The translations under genes were made by a program, and so were the position numbers. The notes below the pieces were generated by a model, which was given only the letters and a program-made list of their open reading frames with translations, made no database searches and was not told the DNA's origin. Positions 1 through 9,531 of a stretch of 64,000 bases of DNA are shown one piece after another. Source of the DNA: Tigriopus japonicus (Eukaryota > Arthropoda > Copepoda > Harpacticoida > Harpacticidae); contig CM021313.1 in NCBI GenBank assembly GCA_010645155.1, forward strand, positions 1,606,588 to 1,670,587, in the 5' to 3' direction. Numbering within the stretch: the first letter of the stretch is position 1; each line of letters opens with the position of its first letter.

Positions 1-975
1 GTGACCTTGGACCGACACTGAAAGTTTTCAGGCGCATAGCTCATGGAAGATTACTTTAATATATCGTCTAGTTTGCGGTTGGAATTCCGATTTTGGCTTG
101 CTCAGAAGAGCCAGATACATAATTAGCGATTCTATTTCGTCGGCCTCTATTTTGATACAACCTCGACCTTCTCGCCATATTTGAGGTGCTTAAATTGAAG
201 ATGTTCCTTACAAAAGACATTAGTAGTATCGAAGGACCATAAAACAACGCCGTAAACACAGGTTACTGGGCAATGGATATCTCACAAAAAGTCCCATAGG
301 GTTTATGGCCGAGCTCTTAAAATGAAATTTCTGAGCTGGGAAACAAATCTTATCCTAGGACACCGTTTTCAGAACACTTTCGAGCCATCTCGTGTTTTAA
401 GTACTCGGAGCAACATGAATGAATACAGATCGTGATTTTTGACTTAAATGTCAAAGGGGAGTGTTCCCAGAAATAGTTTTGAAACTTCCATCACGACAAT
501 GGTTTGTTGGCATATCACATTATGTAATTGGAAGGCTTGTTTTTCTCTCTCTCTCTCGAGAAGATTCACAAACATGCGGTTGATCCTGAACAACACATAA
601 AACTGGAAATGAAGGTCTGGTCACTTCAGTTGTTGTGCTGTGAAATTCCAATTACGCCAATACTTTAGTATTCCCAAGCGAAGTAAATACAAATTTGCTG
701 TCCATGAATGGCTAAGCGTCTGGTGGGAATTACCACAAGCGACAAGTCACTCAATTTAACTTGGACAATGAAGATGTCTCGATCAGGGAAGATTTTTGTC
801 GTCCAAGTCATTGATATGCTTCCTCCTTGTCATGGCATCCAAATTGAATAGATCAATCCCAACCGTACATTGAACAGTCATGCTGTACTCTCATCGAGTA
901 TTTTGTCAAAGCGATGAAATGCATATTGTGTGTTGTATGTACATAATCAATCTGCCTACCTCCATTTCCATTTAG
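1..975. other. 5' flank or intron of the first gene, no assigned exon
   Basis: No convincing coding exon is seen here. A short CT run lies near 543-558. The next exon begins at 976 after a TTTAG acceptor and starts in the middle of a codon (phase 1), so at least one upstream coding exon must exist, either here or before the window. I could not identify it. Confidence 0.4.
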
Positions 976-3945
976 CTTCTCCTCAACGTAATAATGGCGG
1001 TGGATTGACTACTTGTCCAGGAGTCGCTGGATATTGTTCCGAGGGTTATGTGGGAGATACATGCATCTTTGTTTGTGCGTTTGGTCGTCCTAATGTTCCC
1101 GTGTGCGAGGTAAAAAACACTGAGATGATGAATTTATATTTTTCAAAACATCTGCCAATTGTCGCACTAGATGGTTGGTTGACTTTACTTCTCTTTGAAT
1201 TATAGAGTAATGGCCAATGGACAGATCAACCTCGTTGTATCGAACATGAACCTGGAGTAGAATACCAAATTTCCGGAACTTGTCTCGGAATCCCGGGATA
1301 TTGCTCACTAGATGTAACTGGTGGGCTCTGCGAATTCGATTGTCTTACTGGACCGGACATTCGGTCATTCTGCACCTCGGACGGAACTTGGGAACCCTAT
1401 CCCATTTGTGAAGGAGACATCAGGTAAGTTTTACAATAGGGTTTCGTTGAATTAACAGACAAATCGATCAACTGATCAAAAGTGGATCAATCGATTAATT
1501 CATATAAAAGTGGATTAATCGGTTAACCAGTTTTTGTCAGGTGGATTAATCAAATAAAATAAAAACAATGCCTTTCTGCTCATACGATGTTTTTTCGTAT
1601 CATTTTACGAAATTTGTCCTGAAAGAGTTTGGAATTGAAGAGTTAGAAAGACCTTTAACCCTACAGTGGGTGTAATCTTGTAAAACCAACTTTTAATTAA
1701 CTCTGCAATAATATTTTCATACTAGTGCAAAGTGGGATCTTCAATGAGGAAGAACAAGAAACATTCAACATAAATATTTCTCTTAAAATTTTCCATCAAA
1801 CAAGAGTTTAAGACTAAGAATTTTTGCATTACATCTGTCGATGGAATCTGCAAGCTACTCTAATGAATGCCTTAACTTACTGGTAGGTACTGAAAAAAAT
1901 CATACCAAGTTTCTATGGAAATTCCCAAACACTATGAAATGTGATTCAGACTCAGGAAACCTAGAGGTACAACTTTGATTTTCTGAGTTTCTCAAAGTCA
2001 GGTTTAGATTAAAAGTCATATACCTAGAAACCAACCAAATAAATTAATTTTTGAAAATCTAGTTAGTACACTTTTAGAGCAGATTTAGATAACTCTCGAA
2101 AAGAAATTGTTTGAAAATATGTTGCTCAGCTGCTGAGTTATTTGAGTTTAACCGGTTCATTTTTGGCCCAAAAAAGCGAAAAAACGTTCCGGGTATATCA
2201 AAACACAAATTCCCAAACAAATAATATAGATTTTTGATGTCACAAAATAAAATAAAAAATCTTCATTCTTCTGTGTTTTATTGTAACATTTATTAAATCT
2301 TAATACACACTAAAAATGCATATTTTTGAAAACTATGTTTCCATTGATTTCAGTACATTTGGTTAGGTTTTCAAATGAAAATTGAAAAAAAAATGTTGAA
2401 CAGATGTGTCTTCGTATTTTGTGAGAATTCGATCAAATGGACCAAAATCGATTTTTTAAAACCTTATTGAATTTTACAAAATTTGCATTGAGGACTTACC
2501 AATAAAACCTTTTCATAATTCAAAAGCCACAATTCGAAATATTGTATTTTTAGTGTTTGTTCGGAAATAATATATATTATTTTGACATGCTATGACAAAA
2601 TATAGAAGAATGACGAATTTTTATTTTATCTCATATAACTTTTAATCTTGACCTGACTGAGAAACTCAGTAAATCAAAGTTGTTCCTCATGGTTTCTTGA
2701 GCCTGAATCACATTTTATCGTGTTTTGGAATTTCCATAGAAACTTGATATGATTTTTCAGTGCCGTGTTTGCCATTTTTACTGTGCATGTTGGGGTTTTG
2801 TATTTCTCAATCTATCATGTGTTTTATTTTAGTCCACAATTTCATAATCTTGTGCATAGTTTCCCCAAAAAAATAATTTCTTATTTGTGCCTAAAATTTA
2901 GGCATGAATAGATTGTACCTTTCGCAACTTGTTAAGAATTGACGAAGGCTATTTCTGAACTCAAGAGCTATACTATTTTGAAGCTTGTCACAAAACCTAG
3001 GACTTAAAGAAGTAATATGTAAGCATCATTTATATTTTTGATCATAAAATTTTGTCAATGTACTCTAACGTTAATTTTGTTTGAAGGCAATTCCATTGAT
3101 CTCGTTATCGCTAAAACACAAACTTTATTCAGTTTTCATTGGTTCATCTTTCATTTTTCTCATTTTCAAGCTGATCCATTTTATTCGATCAATCAGGATA
3201 AATTATGACGGATTACTCCTTAAAACAGATTTTTTGAAATTCGGATTCAACCGTGATCCCCTACATTCCACACTCAACCATAACTTAGCTAAGATTTTAT
3301 CGTTTTATTTTTAGGGAGACTCGAGACGGATGTGACCCTTGTCCTGGACCGTTTGGTGGAGCTCGAAATAGGACCTTGGAATCTGGAAATCAACCCAGTC
3401 AACCTGCAGGTCGTCCCAATCGGCGGAACAACAACAATAATAATATCAACAACGGTCCAATCCAAGGGTTTCAGCCGGTTAGCAAATCATCGCCTACAGT
3501 GATTCAACCCTCCCGACAAACTCCGTTCACCCCCCAACAACCCTCTAGACCGGTGAATAACAATAACAATCGAAGGGACCCAAGTTTTAATAACAGAGGC
3601 AACAACGGTAACAACAGTCGAAGGAATGGTGCGCAGCAAAAACAGAACGGAGGACACAACAACGGGAACCGCTCACAACAAAATAACCGAAATCGCAACA
3701 ATCAACAACAAGCCAATCGGTTCCAGGAACAACCAAGGAAAGCGAACTTTCAAAATCCCCAATCCTCGCAAGGATCTCGCCCTAACAACAACAACAACAA
3801 CAACAACAACTTGGGTGCGGCTCCTGGCCTTCAATGTCCAGGAAACAGCCTTGAAGCTTGCATCGATGTTTGTCCCTCGTTTTCAGCCCGTATTTTTGGT
3901 GCTTGTGTGGGTGGTTGTGCTCGAAGATGCCCTACAAAAAAGTGA
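976..3945 (+). CDS. Cysteine-rich secreted-type protein with two sushi-like modules (3' part)
   Basis: Three exons join in frame: 976-1109, 1206-1423 and 3315-3945 (TGA), with GTAAAA/TAG and GTAAGT/TAG borders. Exons 1 and 2 encode two modules with exactly the same cysteine spacing, C-x6-C-x8-C-x3-C-x9-C-x11-C. Each ends in a G-x-W-x(4-5)-P-x-C pattern reminiscent of complement control (sushi) domains. Exon 3 encodes a long Asn/Gln/Arg-rich low-complexity linker with a poly-Asn run of nine near 3785-3810. It ends with a second compact cysteine motif (C-x7-C-x3-C-x10-C-x3-C-x3-C) just before the stop. The N-terminus and any signal peptide are missing. Disulfide-rich modules suggest an extracellular protein, but I recognise no named family. 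Binding of sugars or other proteins would be a guess. Confidence 0.75.
1890..2768. repeat. Inverted-repeat element inside intron 2 of the cysteine-rich gene
   Basis: Bases 1893-2040 match the reverse complement of 2628-2765. The shared arm reads ACTGAAAAA(A)ATCATA at the outside, then AAGTTTCTATGGAAATTCC. Inner arms also pair, for example around 2250-2275 with 2590-2615. The structure looks like a non-autonomous terminal-inverted-repeat element of about 0.88 kb. I could not define a target-site duplication. It accounts for about half of the 1.9-kb intron. Confidence 0.6.
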
Positions 3946-4566
3946 TTGAAATGACAAATTGTTCAACACCTTGAATGCAATGACGGGAATATGAAAACAG
4001 AAGGATTTAATGCGTGAAAAATAAGCAATGAGGTGAATAGAACAACAAATGAACGGTTTTTCTCGGCCCAAGTTACTCATATTGTTTTCGTTCTCAGTGG
4101 TTCCAAAAATTAAAAAAAAAAAAAGAATAACTTTGCTTGAAGTAAAACGTGTTATTCTGGCCTTAAAGAGAAGGAAAGAAGATTCTTCTTTCGCTTACAT
4201 TTTTCTCAGTTTTGAAGCAACAGAGCAAAGTATTTTTTTGATTATTTCAAGAATACTTAACAAACTTTTAGCATTCATCTAAAGTTTTGTGGGAATTCAT
4301 GGTGGGATAGGAAGGTTTAAATGAATGCCATGTCACCTTGAAAGGGTGGTATACAATGCTGAGGGTACTGAATTGGACACATTTCAGGAACAATTAGATA
4401 GAACAATCAAGAACGTTAGATAGTTGTATGGCGAGTTGATATGAAAGTGGTTCGATCATTTCTGTTCAGACTGTCATATAGACTGAAATGGAAGCAAAAA
4501 TATCTATTCTGATCGAAATTAGGTTCAAGAGGGTCAAGTCACACGTGTATCCTTTTTCTCCAACAT
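3946..4566. other. 3' UTR and intergenic DNA downstream of the cysteine-rich gene
   Basis: AT-rich DNA without supported coding sequence. No canonical AATAAA was found close to the stop; AATAAG near 4020 is the nearest variant. Confidence 0.4.
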
Positions 4567-6345
4567 CGGGTTGATGTAAGCTGATATTTTCGTGGCTTTT
4601 CCGTTTAACTGCTTGACCACTTTTCCTTATAATCCTGCCAATGTGGTTTGAGAATTCCAACCGACATCGAAAGTAATTCACGGGTAGCTTTTTAAGGTTT
4701 TTTTTTTATTTCAATGGCATTCCATTTTCAGTGGTACCACACCATTGGCATAAACCTTGGAAAGAAGGAAATGCATAAATTAAAATCTTCCCCCATGGAA
4801 AATGAAAGAAATGGCCTTTTTAGTTATGGCATGGTTTGAATCCATTTTCCTCCTTATCCAATCATGAGAAGGATGTCTCCTTTGTAACACATTTTTGGGC
4901 CCCAATGTGTCCTTGATATGGAGCAAAGCTTAATTTCGATTTTGCACATCATAATTTATTGATTTAGAAGGCTTTGTTTATTACAATCAAGAAAAGTTGA
5001 GAAATACAAGCTTCAATCTGCTATGATAACAATGATGAAGAGGAGCAAAATGTCCCTTGAGGATAGTGCTTCAAGTGCATTAATTTTCTTAGTTGCTGTT
5101 TTGATAATTCTAATGAAAGCCTTTCTGAGTTAAAATTACAAAAACTAAACAACTATAAAGTAAGGCAGTTTATTTATCATCAGAAATGGATTCACAATGG
5201 CAAACAATGCAAAGCAAAAAAAAAGGAGATAGGACAGTCATGGTGGTCAAGAAACAAGACTTGGAATGGAAAATGTTGAGCAATGAACTCAAAATCACAA
5301 CTGAACAACATGACTCATATTCACATAGTTTTGTTCCAGAACTTTTAGGATAACTTTCAGATGATTTTCATTGATGTGTTGGATACTGAGTGCACTGTGA
5401 AGATTTTTTATGCATGGAAATTGTTTGTACACATGGCACACTAGATGAGTTTGATGCCCGTGCTCTCTTTGATGTATAAGTGACATTTTGTTCACAGGCC
5501 TGTGATTTTGTCACTTTTAAAGCACACGATCAGCAAAAGAACTGATCAATCAATGATCACATTGTTTAGGCTTCAATAACTTGGATTCTTCAAAATCCTT
5601 TGTTCTATGTTCTTCACTCGGTCTTTCATGCACTTTACCTCATGTAAATTTTGTTGGCATGAAATACTTTGCCTAAAGTGGAAGGCCAACACAATATTGT
5701 TCATTTGGTGATTGCAATCTTGACATGGAGGATTTCTCGCAAGAAAAAAGCGATTTGCAGAATGATATTCAGGATTGCACACAATGACACATGATAAGCA
5801 CATGATCAACGAGGAAATGACCAATCTACCACAATAACATCATCTCAGATGTACCAAACTGATCCAAATTAATCACCAATAGATACAGGATGTAAATGTC
5901 ACTTTCACAAACTAAACAAACATGCTGTGCCTTGAATATCCTTGTCCCTTCTTGTGTTGAGGTAGTGATACTCATACATCAAATTAAACTCAAGTCAAGA
6001 AATTGGCCAAGGATCAGTTAATTACAAACATCAGTACAGTTACACTGAAAGGTAATAATGTATGGCCCTACATTCAGGAGATGCCCTTCTCATGATTTTA
6101 ATCAAGGGGAAAAAGATTCAAAACACGTCATAACTAAAATGACAATTTCTGTAATATTCCATGGGGGAAGATTTTAATTTTTGCATTTTTTTCTTCCGAA
6201 GACTTAAGCCAATGGTGTGGTACCACTGAAAGTGGAATGCCATTGAAATCAAAAAATTCTTGAAATAACTACCCGTGAATTGGTCGGATCATAGGATCAA
6301 GCAGTTCAGCGATGAAGCAGATAAGCCACGAAAATATCAGCTATC
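4567..6345. mobile_element. DNA-transposon-like element with about 0.2-kb inverted arms
   Basis: The left arm (about 4578-4806) and right arm (about 6158-6342) are reverse complements with indels. Shared blocks are GCTGATATTTTCGTGGCTT, AATTCACGGGTAG, TCAATGGCATTCCA, GTGGTACCACACCATTGGC and AAAATCTTCCCCCATGGAA. The 1.35-kb interior is AT-rich and carries only short open frames on the minus strand (5495-5295 and 5824-5573). I could not assign these to a transposase. The outer ends are fuzzy and no target-site duplication is certain. It is likely an old, non-autonomous copy. Confidence 0.65.
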
Positions 6346-6830
6346 GTCTCCAACTACCTAATCAATAATATTATCACATTCTTATCTTGTTCATGACCAC
6401 ATTCGGGTCATTTTTAGAACAAATATGCAGCCTCATTATTGGATTTTGCTCATTGGCCCAAGTGGGCCAATGAGCCCACTTGAGGGCTTGCCCCCTCATC
6501 TTCACCAGGACCAACGAAAAGATCATGTGCCTCTAACGTCTACGCACATCAACCTTTTTTAGATTCACGTGACATCATGAGTAAAAAAAATGAATATTAA
6601 AAAAAAAGAATATTCTAAACACAAGCCTTTCACCTGCGACATGGTAGAGAAACTCCATTTACCTCCTCTAATGCCAACCAAAAAAGTCAGGATTTGCCCA
6701 AGGGCATAATGGAGACTTTATGACTAAGGAAGCAGAGTTTTAGTTGGCGAAAAATACACAAAGTTATCTTTTTTGTTAGCTTTTTTCGGCATAATAGTTA
6801 GTAAAATAGTTGAAAATGCCGAAATAGTCC
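6346..6830. other. Intergenic DNA, nothing identified
   Basis: AT-rich sequence with A-runs. A short palindromic stretch, GGCCCAAGTGGGCCAATG, lies near 6455. No gene is supported. Confidence 0.4.
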
Positions 6831-6838
6831 GTAAAAAT

Positions 6839-7124
6839 CAGACCTGCTCAAGATACTGTACTTTGAAAAAGTATCTAGATAAGATAGTATTTTCCGCAAA
6901 GTATCTAGATAAAGATACCTCAAGATACTTTCCTGAAAAAGTATCTAGATAAAGATAGTTCAGGATAGCTTCCCGAAAAAAGTATCTAGATAAAGATACT
7001 TTCCCGAAAAAAGTATCTAGATAAAGGTACTTTAAGATACTTTCCCGTAAAAAGTATCTAGATAAAGATACTTTAAGATACTTTCCCGAAAAAGTATCTA
7101 GATAAAGATAATTGAACAGGTCTG
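6839..7124. mobile_element. hAT-like MITE with 8-bp target duplication and a minisatellite interior
   Basis: The element starts CAGACCTGCTCAAG and ends TTGAACAGGTCTG, which are near-perfect terminal inverted repeats. It is flanked by the exact 8-bp duplication GTAAAAAT (6831-6838 and 7125-7132). An 8-bp duplication and CAG-type ends are the hAT hallmark. The 286-bp interior is made of about seven degenerate copies of a roughly 40-bp unit containing GTATCTAGATAAAGATAC, itself nearly palindromic. No coding capacity. Confidence 0.85.
6865..7111. repeat. Minisatellite, unit built on GTATCTAGATAAAGATAC
   Basis: About seven imperfect tandem copies fill the interior of the hAT-like MITE. Units vary between about 27 and 40 bp through loss of the TTTAAGATACTTTCCCGAAA part. 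Confidence 0.85.
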
Positions 7125-7132
7125 GTAAAAAT

Positions 7133-8186
7133 ACCGAAAAAGTTGGAAAAATGACGAAATAGTCTGGAAAAATGACGAAACTTGCGATGTCTTTTGAACA
7201 TCTGACCCCGCCAATTTAAAGGAATATTTGTGAAGGAATGAAAGTTTTTATAAAGTCTCTTCCCTCAGACAATTGTATCTCAAAAAATAGAAAATAGCAA
7301 AATTTGAACTACAAATTTGGAAAAGCTCAAATTTCTAGAAGGTAAAGAAATCTTAATTTTTTTCCTAAAATCCATGAAAATTCGAAAAAAGTTAAAAAGG
7401 GCAAAATATTCACGAAAAATGTAAATTTGCAGAAAAATATGAAAAAGTGTTGCTCAAAATTACGAAAGAGTTATAAATGCTCAAAAATGGGAAAATAGTT
7501 AGGAATTCAAAATTCTTAGGCAAAAAAGAATTCTATTTAGATTTATTTTTCCGCTCCCTACGTATGACCAAAACTACATTTGGCCCCTGGCTTTTCTGAC
7601 CTTAACTTCTTGAATTTAGATATGTTCACCAGGGGTTGGCAACCACTTTTGAGCCAAGGCCCGCCAAATTTGACTTTGTGTAAGTCTGAGGCCCATCACA
7701 CAGATGCAGGAAGGTTCATGGGCCCACAACTTAATGATCAAAAACCTCTGGACCTACGACTATGTACTAGGAATGGCTCTCATGCCCACTATCTTAGACT
7801 TTTCCCAAAGCTCCTGGGCTGACCCAAAACCATCCTTGGGTCCACATTTGGGCCGGACCCGCAGGTTGCCTGCCGACCCTTGATGTACACGAAAGAAGGG
7901 GAAGTTACCAGGAACGAAATCTAATGGGGTAGCATCCATCATCGTTGTAGGTTGATTCATTGAGGCTTGGAACAACTTATCAGAGGATTTAAGGATTGCT
8001 AACCAAGGGCACCCACTATCTTAAAGGGAAGATTGGAGGCCAAGGCATATTCAACTGCGACCAGCTTGAAAACTTATTTTTTTTAAATATTTTGTTTTAC
8101 AAATGAGCCTCTGAAGTGCATGTCCGACTTTCATTTACCTCGCTTAAAAAAACTGAATGTTGCTTGGAATATGTGACTTGTGGTAT
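7133..8186. other. Intergenic DNA, nothing identified
   Basis: Up to 7560 this is A-rich with repeated GAAAAATGACGAAA-like phrases. From 7580 to 8000 it is less AT-rich, but I see no supported exon. Open frames are short and lack splice context. Confidence 0.4.
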
Positions 8187-8193
8187 GTTGAGT

Positions 8194-8649
8194 CAAGAAG
8201 CACGGAAATCATGGAGTGGGAGGCTAGCAATAAGAATTATGATTTCCAGCAGAAACGACTCTTTTGCGTTCTTCTGCAAATGAGACCTGGCTTGCATTGA
8301 GAAGAACACGTATTTCAAATTTCAGCCCAATCGAATGCCGGAGTGAAAAGTTATGCCTTCTCAAACTTATGTACTGAAGAGAGCATAGAAAGAATGAACT
8401 TGCCCTTTTGTGGTAAAACGATTACCACAAAAGGGCGAGTTCATTCATTCTCGGTAGGATTTGCACTGAACTTTGAGTGAGCATAACTTTTGTCTCCGAC
8501 GTTCGATTGAGCTGAAAATTGAAAATCGTATTCTTGTCAACATATGCAAGGTCTTATTTGCAGAAGAACGTACCGGTAATTGAATTGTTCTTAATGGAAA
8601 TCATTATTCTCATTGCTAGCCTCCCACTCCATGATTACAGTGCTTCTTG
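8194..8649. mobile_element. Palindromic (fold-back) MITE, copy 1, with 7-bp target duplication
   Basis: The whole 456-bp element is one long inverted repeat. Its ends read CAAGAAGCAC and GTGCTTCTTG, and its centre lies near 8417-8424 (TGGTAAAACGATTACCA). It is flanked by the exact 7-bp direct repeat GTTGAGT (8187-8193 and 8650-8656). A second copy lies at 43885-44334 with a different duplication. No coding sequence. Confidence 0.9.
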
Positions 8650-8656
8650 GTTGAGT

Positions 8657-9140
8657 ATTAGTATTTCCCATCGAAAAGACCATATTTTTGAATCAAAACT
8701 AAGTTTAAAATTGAAATAACTCAAATTTGCGCTTCATGATAATCTTTGGGAGATCATCCCAGAATTCTGTTAACATAGTTCGAAAGAATTTAAAGAACAA
8801 AAAAGTAAGAAGATTTTGTAGATTTCTGCCAAGTAAACTAGGCCTTTTAAGCCATTAAAAGTATTTTTCGTCGAAAATTGTCGCAGTTTTGGGTCCGAAA
8901 CTTTTGATCAAGGCTTTTTTGGCCTCGTTTAATATTTTTGGAAAAAACTTGGTGTCTTATATCCTTTTTTCTGAAGTGGCTAATCTAAACGAAAATAATT
9001 GCAAATGAAAGTTGGTGAGTAAACGGAAAAAAAAAATTCAAACAGGAATGCTCGTTTTGGACTTCAAGCTATATTTGCCTGAAATGCATAACCCCCGCCA
9101 AAAACATAATAAATACTTATTAACACTTTGATTACGGTAT
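8657..9140. other. Intergenic DNA upstream of BiP, nothing identified
   Basis: AT-rich; no gene or repeat supported. Confidence 0.4.
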
Positions 9141-9146
9141 GTCCCC

Positions 9147-9303
9147 CAATCATTGCCCTAGATGTGCTTGCATCATCCTCTTCATTGCTATGCTTGACAG
9201 CGTTGAAGTGTTGTTGTCGTGAACATTGTCGAACCTCTCGGACCTTTCCCGAATCCAACAGACGTGGGCCAATGAGAACGCGCCATTTGTCCGAAACACC
9301 AAT
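9147..9303 (+). promoter_or_regulatory. BiP upstream control region: ERSE-II and CCAAT boxes
   Basis: CGTGGGCCAAT at 9263-9273 is a perfect reverse-orientation ER stress response element II (ATTGG-N-CCACG). In animals this is bound by NF-Y together with ATF6 or XBP1. The same CCAAT also begins an ERSE-like CCAAT-N9-CCA. Further CCAAT boxes lie at 9147-9151 and 9299-9303. The ERSE-II sits about 130-140 bp upstream of the predicted start site, as expected for unfolded-protein-response control of BiP. Confidence 0.8.
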
Positions 9304-9372
9304 CAGCGTTCAGAACGTAAGGATAGTCAGCATAAGGGAATCGAGTAGAAATGTGACATCAGCTCATCGGCC

Positions 9373-9408
9373 TTTATATACGTGAATCCTCAGATTTCAA
9401 CCTCAGTT
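9373..9408 (+). promoter_or_regulatory. BiP core promoter: TATA box and TCAGTT initiator
   Basis: TTTATATA at 9373-9380 lies about 30 bp upstream of TCAGTT at 9403-9408. TCAGTT is the arthropod initiator consensus, with A at 9405 as the likely first transcribed base. Spacing and sequence both match a focused arthropod promoter. It predicts a 5' UTR of about 127 bases. Confidence 0.8.
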
Positions 9409-9531
9409 CAACTAAACCAGCCAACAAGAGAAATAAGAGAAGAAAGACAAGAAGAATAAGAGAAACTAGAGTGCTCCCCGATTGTCCTTGTACACTATTC
9501 AAGCCTTTGTGAGATATTTTAACATATTGTT

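Noticed and set aside
6865..7111. CRISPR-like array of regular repeats
   Set aside because: Units are contiguous with no unique spacers, inside a MITE in a eukaryotic genome.
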